Source of the DNA: Syngnathus acus
Taxonomy: Eukaryota; Chordata; Actinopteri; Syngnathiformes; Syngnathidae
Assembly (NCBI RefSeq): GCF_901709675.1
Contig: NC_051096.1
Location: 4,863,001-4,927,000 of the forward strand
Reading direction: 5' to 3'
DNA: 64,000 nucleotides
The notes beneath the pieces are model-generated. The model did no database searches, was not told the DNA's origin, and saw only the letters and a list, made by a program, of their open reading frames with translations. Both the position numbers and the translations under genes were made by a program. Numbering within the stretch: the first letter of the stretch is position 1; the number at the start of each line of letters is the position of its first letter. Below are positions 57,774-64,000 of this stretch, one piece after another.

Positions 57774-60601
57774 TTACACGGTGCACTCGGCCCCTCATTA
57801 CCTCCTCTGTCCAATCACGAGGGGGAGATTTATGACCACCGCAGGGAGGCAGTGAAAAGCCCGTGGCGAGCTAGTTAGACGCTATACACATCACCTTTAC
57901 GGCCCCCCCTGTCTCACATCGGGGGGGCCGAGAGGTGCACTGAAAAAGCAGGACACATCATTTGAAGGCCTTTCTCTTGCATTTTGTGCAGAGGAGGCAC
58001 AAACATAGCCGTAAATTGCAGCCTAAACATAGCCCAATGCCATATAAATAATAATCATAAAAAAAAAAAACGTGGAATCACCCTTAAGGGTAAAAAAAAA
58101 AAACTTTCGCAGAGATCTTCAAGCCACACCGGTAAATAAAAGTACTATTGATGGGCATTTGATCAGTCTATGTGTTCATCAATTACAGTGCATGTACAAT
58201 AATTGGGCTCTATTGATTGTGCTGCTTCATTGACTCCGGTGGCACGCTTAAGTGCTTTGTGGTGCTAACACACCTCGCTATCGGATTCGAGTACGTCGCA
58301 GGAACACAATTTCCCGAAACATATATTTTTCTTTACCTCGATTCTGCCACACGAACTTTGATGGGGAAAAACAAGTTTGCAATAAATGAGGAGCGGCACT
58401 TTTAATTCTCATCTCCTAGCCTGTCTTGACTCCAATGATGAAAATACTCGCCTTAGAGGGCTGTTTTTATTTATTGTTTTTTTATCCCATATGATCTATG
58501 CGCTCCGAATGGATCATTTTATTGAACCCCTTTGTTTTTCTCTATAGTATTTTGTCAGACAGGCCATTTATCATGCAGACAATTGTAGGGGAAAGTCATC
58601 TTAAAAAAGTAAAGAATGTCTTTCTTTTTCTCATTGATGCCCCGCCCCTCTCCGCCTATGTCTTTTATTAAGGGATGTAATATCCACCACACCATAGCGG
58701 CGATATTCCCTCGGGCTCCCCCCCAACGTGCACACACAGACTCACACTCAACAGCAGTCGTAGAAATGACAGAAGCTGGGGAGCAATTAACTTTTTTTTT
58801 CTTTTTTATTGGGAATTCCTCTCCAATGCAGCGCGACGTTCCTCTGGAGGGAATCTCAAAGTCAAATAAAAGATCTTCGATCATTTGGCAGCCATATGGT
58901 GCCTTCATTTGATGATGTTTATCCGAGTGTGCAAGGTCACGCCTTTGTGTTGTTTTTATTTAAGGAGCATTGTAATGCTACACTGTATAAATCTTATCAC
59001 CTCTATTCAAAGGCGTGTGGACAAAAATAATGGGACGGGAATAAAAAAAGTGTCCTTCTCTGAATTGTTGACACCAAGTTGGAAGCATTTAATACTCCAA
59101 AATGTCTGAAATCAGAATAAATAAAAATAAAAATAAAATAAAAAATAAAAAAAATCTGATAGATTATTGGGTGTACACAATCGAGCCGCAATGTAAAGCT
59201 GAACAGCCGGCTTTATTTTTGTGCAAAGCCGTATAAAGTTGCACTCCAAAGCAAAGTGCTCTTAATGCGGGACAATGTTGTCAAGCTCGATGCCCCGAGA
59301 GCATTTTGTAAAACTGCTGATGTGGTGAGTCTATGTGGATGGGCAATGTTGGGAGACATGAGGGGAGAGGTAGGTTGCAAAGCATACACACACACACACA
59401 TGCAGCACATGACCGTAGCAAGTCGCACAATAAAGCCAATACTTGGCAGGTTAGCCTCCAGAAATAAACACTGCCCGCTACAATTGTTCATTTATCCAAG
59501 AAGTCATTTCTAGGTTGCGGCAGCGAGGTCGTGGGGTCATGTGGGTGGAGGTTGCAACCTCACAAACGAACATCCCTAACTTTTTTATGAATCCCGCCTC
59601 CAACATTGTGTTCGTTTAATGATTCCAACGAATATGCTCTACCCCACATGAAGGAATAATTAGCTTGCGGCCTTTTCTCATCCCAGTGGAGCTCATCTTT
59701 TGACGAGATGATTTCGATATGGCAGCCGTTCCTCCAGCACAGATGAAGACTTAGATTAGCGCATGGCAACGATAGCGCTGGCTCACAATTTTGCGAAACG
59801 GATTAACGAGCTGATACGTTCCAAATCGCTCGTTCCTTGGCGTCGTTCTAACGATCCTTATTTACGAGCCAATCCTCCGCACTGTACGACCTTCCACCTC
59901 ACCCTGGCTCCACCCCTCCCATCTCGGCGCGACCCTTAGCTATCCTCCGGTGACATTCTCATTTGCCTAAATCCCTCCACGCCGGCGCACGTCTCGATCC
60001 GGGTGACATTTCCGCAGTCACGCTTGTCACGCCGCTTGTCTCACAGCCAGCGAGGTGTCATTAATGTGTTGAGCGTATTGTGCTTAGCACCAGAGGTGTG
60101 CGCTGATTAATCTGCAGACTTTCATTAGGCGGGAAAGTGTGTTTGGCTGAGAGTGAGCTGGAAAAAGTGATTAGGAGAAAAGAGCATCTAATTACATGTG
60201 CATGAACGAGTCCCGATATTAGCTCACAAAGCCTCCCATCTCCTGCTTGTCATCACATCATTTTTCCTCCACATGCTTGTGAAGCACCCCAACCCTGCAA
60301 TGATAATTCTGGAACATAAATCTCGGCCCGCTCCAAAGCGTTCCTCAGGCTGTCCGCCTGGGTAATAGCGACTCAGCATATATTGACCCAGTGAATGAGA
60401 AAAGGTTCTTTTGTGTGGAGGAGAAAGGATGGTGAGAAATTATTTGCACTGTGCTATGAGTTGTTTTTCAGAGAGGATAAAGAATATATGCATTGTTATA
60501 TTTCCTATCTGTATGTTTGCAACTTTTTGTGTTCAAATATAAATAATTGAAGGGTTTGGAACTACTGCTAGTTCTGATAGCCAACTTATGGAGTTTCACA
60601 T

Positions 60602-60729
60602 TTAGTGTTAGCATCAAGCTAGCGCATTTTCGTATCTGTTCCCCAATTGCAAATTTCTTTTTGTGTTAGCATTAAGTGTAAGCATTAAGCAAGCGCATTT
60701 TTGTATCTGGTCACGCGCTTTGCAAACTT
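60602..60729. repeat. Diverged tandem duplication (72 bp spacing)
   Basis: TTAGTGTTAGCATCAAGC followed by AGCGCATTTTCGTATCTG (60602-60638) recurs as AAGTGTAAGCATTAAGC followed by AAGCGCATTTTTGTATCTG (60674-60709). The copies differ by several substitutions, so the duplication is not recent. Confidence 0.8.
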
Positions 60730-63700
60730 TTGGTCCAATAAAAAAAGAATCGCTGGGCAGACCTCAAACTACATGTGTGTCAGGCAAAAGCAAAGAACTA
60801 GCACAAATAGCACTAAACAAATGAACGACTCTTACATAAGGGTGCGTTACAATTCGGATCAATTTTTGGCGGGATTTGTTGACAGATGTATCATTTCCTC
60901 AGAAGAAGAAAAAAATGTGTGTGCAAATAATTGACAGCTCCCAAGTTTGATCTCGTTGGTTGCCATCTCCCTCCGGTGCAGAGCAGGAAAACATCTGGTG
61001 CCTTTCGGAAAGTGGGACACCAAAGTGTGACATTGAGACTTTGGCGCCCAGCTGAGCCAGAATCTTTCAATTTTATATGATTTTTTTTTCCCCTCAAAAA
61101 ATATGAACTTGTGGTTAATTTATCCACGCAGCAACAAGCCAGCTGCTGTTTTTTTTCTTCATCTCGCAAACAAACTTTTGACAGATGAGATTTTAACTCC
61201 GTTTCATCTCCCATCCGTCGTATCTACTCCGCGATCGCGTATCCGCCTGACATCTTTTTGCTTTTTTTTTCCGCAACTGGGGCACTTTTCCTTTCCCGAG
61301 ACAGACAAACAGACAGGCAGATTGCATCTCAAAATCCAACTAGACCTTGCAGCAAAACGCGCTAGTCATGTCAAATATCAAGGCGACTGATCTGCCTCGC
61401 GAGCCCAGGCCATTTCTCCGGCAACCCGCAAAAGAATACTTGTGGGAACTTCTCGCAAGCCTCCCTCGTTGGTATTTTTCATCTATCTTTAGTTCCTCTT
61501 TTTCGCAGCGAGCCGTGACATTTCTCCAACCGATGGGCTTTAATAAAACATTTTGTAACTGCCACGGGAACGGGATGCTACTAGATGCCGGGAGAACGAA
61601 CGACTCAAGTTGTTATTGTGACAGTAGAGGCTGAAAGGGAAATTCTTTACACGTGGTCATGTGATGTCACCGTACGGGTGTGATGGCCAATCAAAACAAC
61701 ATCGCAGAAAATGAATGAAAGTCTGCTCGGGTGTGAATTTCTTTTCAAAGCCAATTGCGTGTCATTCCTTTTCTTTCTCATGTCACAGTAAATTTTCCCT
61801 CCTAACAAACGACGATTTCAGCACCGGACAGCGCCCCAAACTGAGTAAGCGCACAAGCTCATTGAAAACGAGTTAGTGTCCCCCCCTCTGCCTTACTTAT
61901 CGACTACTTTACATCCTGATGGCTTAGGAAAAAGTGTCTTTTTTTTTTTCTTCCCTCAATGGCAAACACAATTCAACTTGAGGGATTGTTTAGCTAGCAG
62001 GAAAGTCCTCAGTTGCAAGCAATTGTTCTTTTCGAAAGCACCCTGGCTGAATTACACAAGCACTTTACAAGGCGAGGTGTCAGGCCATGAGTGGGCGGAA
62101 AGCATCAGGGGCCGCGGTTAGCCCGGGTCACATTTGCGGGGGCTGCTGGGTAATTTAGCCCCAACGGCTAAAAAAGGCGCCGGCTCATCACCTTTGACTC
62201 GCGCGTGACATTGTTACTGGTGTGATAGCGAGCAGCCCAGTTTTTCCCCTTCTATTATTCTTGCAATGTGACCTCAAGATGACTTTCTGAATAAAAAGGA
62301 AGAAAAGTGAAGGCTGTGTGGACACACATTTTTTTTTAACTTTCTTCGAGCTTCATTTTAAAACGCCACTTTACAGAGCGGACGTGTGTACTGAGAAAAA
62401 ATGCGTTAAACGCCGCTTCGTTAAGGATTTGACACTAATTCAAACTGAAACGCACGCACACACACCTATAAATGACGGATTTTGATTAATGACGGGTAAC
62501 AGAACGAATGGTGTCGGAAATGTTTTACGTAAAGTTATGACGCTATTTATGAGAACACACACACACACACACACTGGCCTGCTCACCAACAAATTCCACG
62601 GTACACCTCATGAATACTGATAAGCCTCATCTTATTCTGTGGTATGCTCAAACGCTCCCCTCTCTGATCAAATAACCTTGAGCAAATTCTTTTCCTCAAC
62701 CTTCATTTGAGCTCCTCACCGTAAACTTTGCACGTGTGTGCGTGTAGAATCCAAATAACCGTTCGTCTTTGGTGTGTTGTGATCCCCGAATCCTTTTTGT
62801 ACAAATAGCTTCTTTTTTTTTTTCTTCTTGTCCCGCCACTCACAAGCCCGTCAATCAATAGCCTTCAATTACGAATATAATACACTCAATTGACTCGATG
62901 GGCAGCGGATAGATTGCAGTGTGGAAAACTATTACAGGGGTGCAGAGAAGCGAGCCCCTGGAGTTCTGTAAGTGTGTGTGTGTGTGTGTGTTAGACAAGA
63001 GCTTGAATGGAAAGACGCAGTTAGGAATTATTTGTTTGTCTGCTTTTTTTTTTTTAAGGAGCATACATGCACGGTTTGTAGATGTCTATCATCACTATGC
63101 AATGAAGTCGCATCTTTTCCCGTCATGACCTTTTGTCAAAGGAAGACAACCATGGAGAAGAAAAAAAAAAGTGACATGGTGATAAAAAGCATGAGAGACA
63201 GGTGTAATATCCAGGATGCGCATGGAGGAAGATCTGAAGACGTGCTTATTGGAACGCTATTTATCCGTAAAAATATTCCATAAAGGGAAGCAGTGAGATT
63301 CTGTCTGCCTGTTTGTACGGTATGTCTACCCTCCATTAATATCGCCTTGGCATGTCAGAGGAATCGAACGCGGCGCCCAGATGGACTCCTGCTATTGATG
63401 TGTTTCTTCACACTAATGCCCATTTTGGAACACCGAGTCAAGGCCTGCTGTGTCAAGCTTGCGCTCAGGAAATCGTCATCCAACGGGTTATGGATTGCAT
63501 GAAAATCTAGCTTAATGCTAACACATAATGGGAAACACCATAGCTGGGCTAAAGAACAGCTTAGGTGGAAAAAAAAATAACTGAACACAAATAGTGGCGC
63601 AAAACAGATAGACAGACAAGATAACAATACAAACTGGCATATATTCTTTATCCTTTGCAAAGAGAATGAATATTAGAGGAGCCTACCGAGGAGCTCAGAC

Positions 63701-64000
63701 GTGCATAGTATCTCAACTCAACTTTATAATGTCCCATAGACGCTCTGTAGCTCTCACTTTGTGCCTCGGGTCGAGGCCTTTGTATATTGAGCGGTCTTTA
63801 CATTGACTTTACAGGCCTGGAGTCTTCTTTTATCAATATGTCAGACAGGCCACATTGCGTCGAAGCACTCACGAGTCCCATCAGAAATAAATAATGTTGG
63901 AAAATATTTAATAAGATTTTTTATGATCAATAAAACATCAGAGAGGAGCTTTGATGTCAGTCAGCCGTGTTTTGATCAGTATTCAGGAGATTGATGACTG

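Larger units (their letters stand above)
54721..64000. other. Gene-free region upstream of kpna6
   Basis: About 9.3 kb without a recognisable coding exon. Open frames here are short and low-complexity or lack any family likeness. It contains two tandem duplications (55.2 and 60.6 kb), a (TG)n repeat, homopolymers, and stretches of more balanced composition (about 59600-60400 and 61200-61700) that could be conserved non-coding elements. Confidence 0.45.

Overview
This window is ordinary nuclear DNA of a ray-finned fish, most likely a teleost with a compact genome. The evidence is multi-exon, intron-rich genes of vertebrate families, GT-AG splice sites, an L2/CR1-type LINE fragment, hAT-like and other short inverted-repeat elements typical of fish, and many (CA)n/(TA)n microsatellites. 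There is no bacterial, phage or CRISPR content. The species cannot be fixed from the sequence alone.

Five protein-coding genes lie head to tail, all on the minus strand. From high to low coordinate they are: kpna6 (importin alpha-7, 14 exons, 54529-51267), srd5a1 (steroid 5-alpha-reductase 1, 5 exons, 47268-45670), tent4a/papd7 (non-canonical poly(A) polymerase, 13 exons, 43307-37340), adcy2 (adenylyl cyclase 2, 25 exons, 31824-15907) and the first four coding exons of trio (Rho GEF, 13878-560, running off the low end of the window). I traced every exon by hand: each junction keeps the reading frame and each joined product matches its family end to end. adcy2 is about 16 kb from start to stop codon, so it is strongly compacted relative to mammals.

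The order trio-adcy2-tent4a-srd5a1 matches human chromosome 5p15, with most of the intervening distance removed. kpna6 is the exception, since human KPNA6 is on chromosome 1. The genes are not a functional operon. They serve separate roles: nuclear import, steroid reduction, mixed A/G tailing of mRNA, cAMP synthesis and Rho/Rac activation. Their adjacency reflects conserved ancestral linkage.

Between and inside the genes are a 5'-truncated LINE with an open reverse-transcriptase frame, two short inverted-repeat elements with related termini, a third hAT-like element, a pure (TA)n microsatellite and two small tandem duplications. Promoter-like motif clusters sit upstream of tent4a, srd5a1 and trio. 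The last 9.4 kb (54.5-64 kb) contains no gene that I can recognise. I found no undescribed system. The points most worth following up are two GC-AG introns, changed Gbeta-gamma-contact motifs in adcy2, and a very short alternative trio N-terminus.
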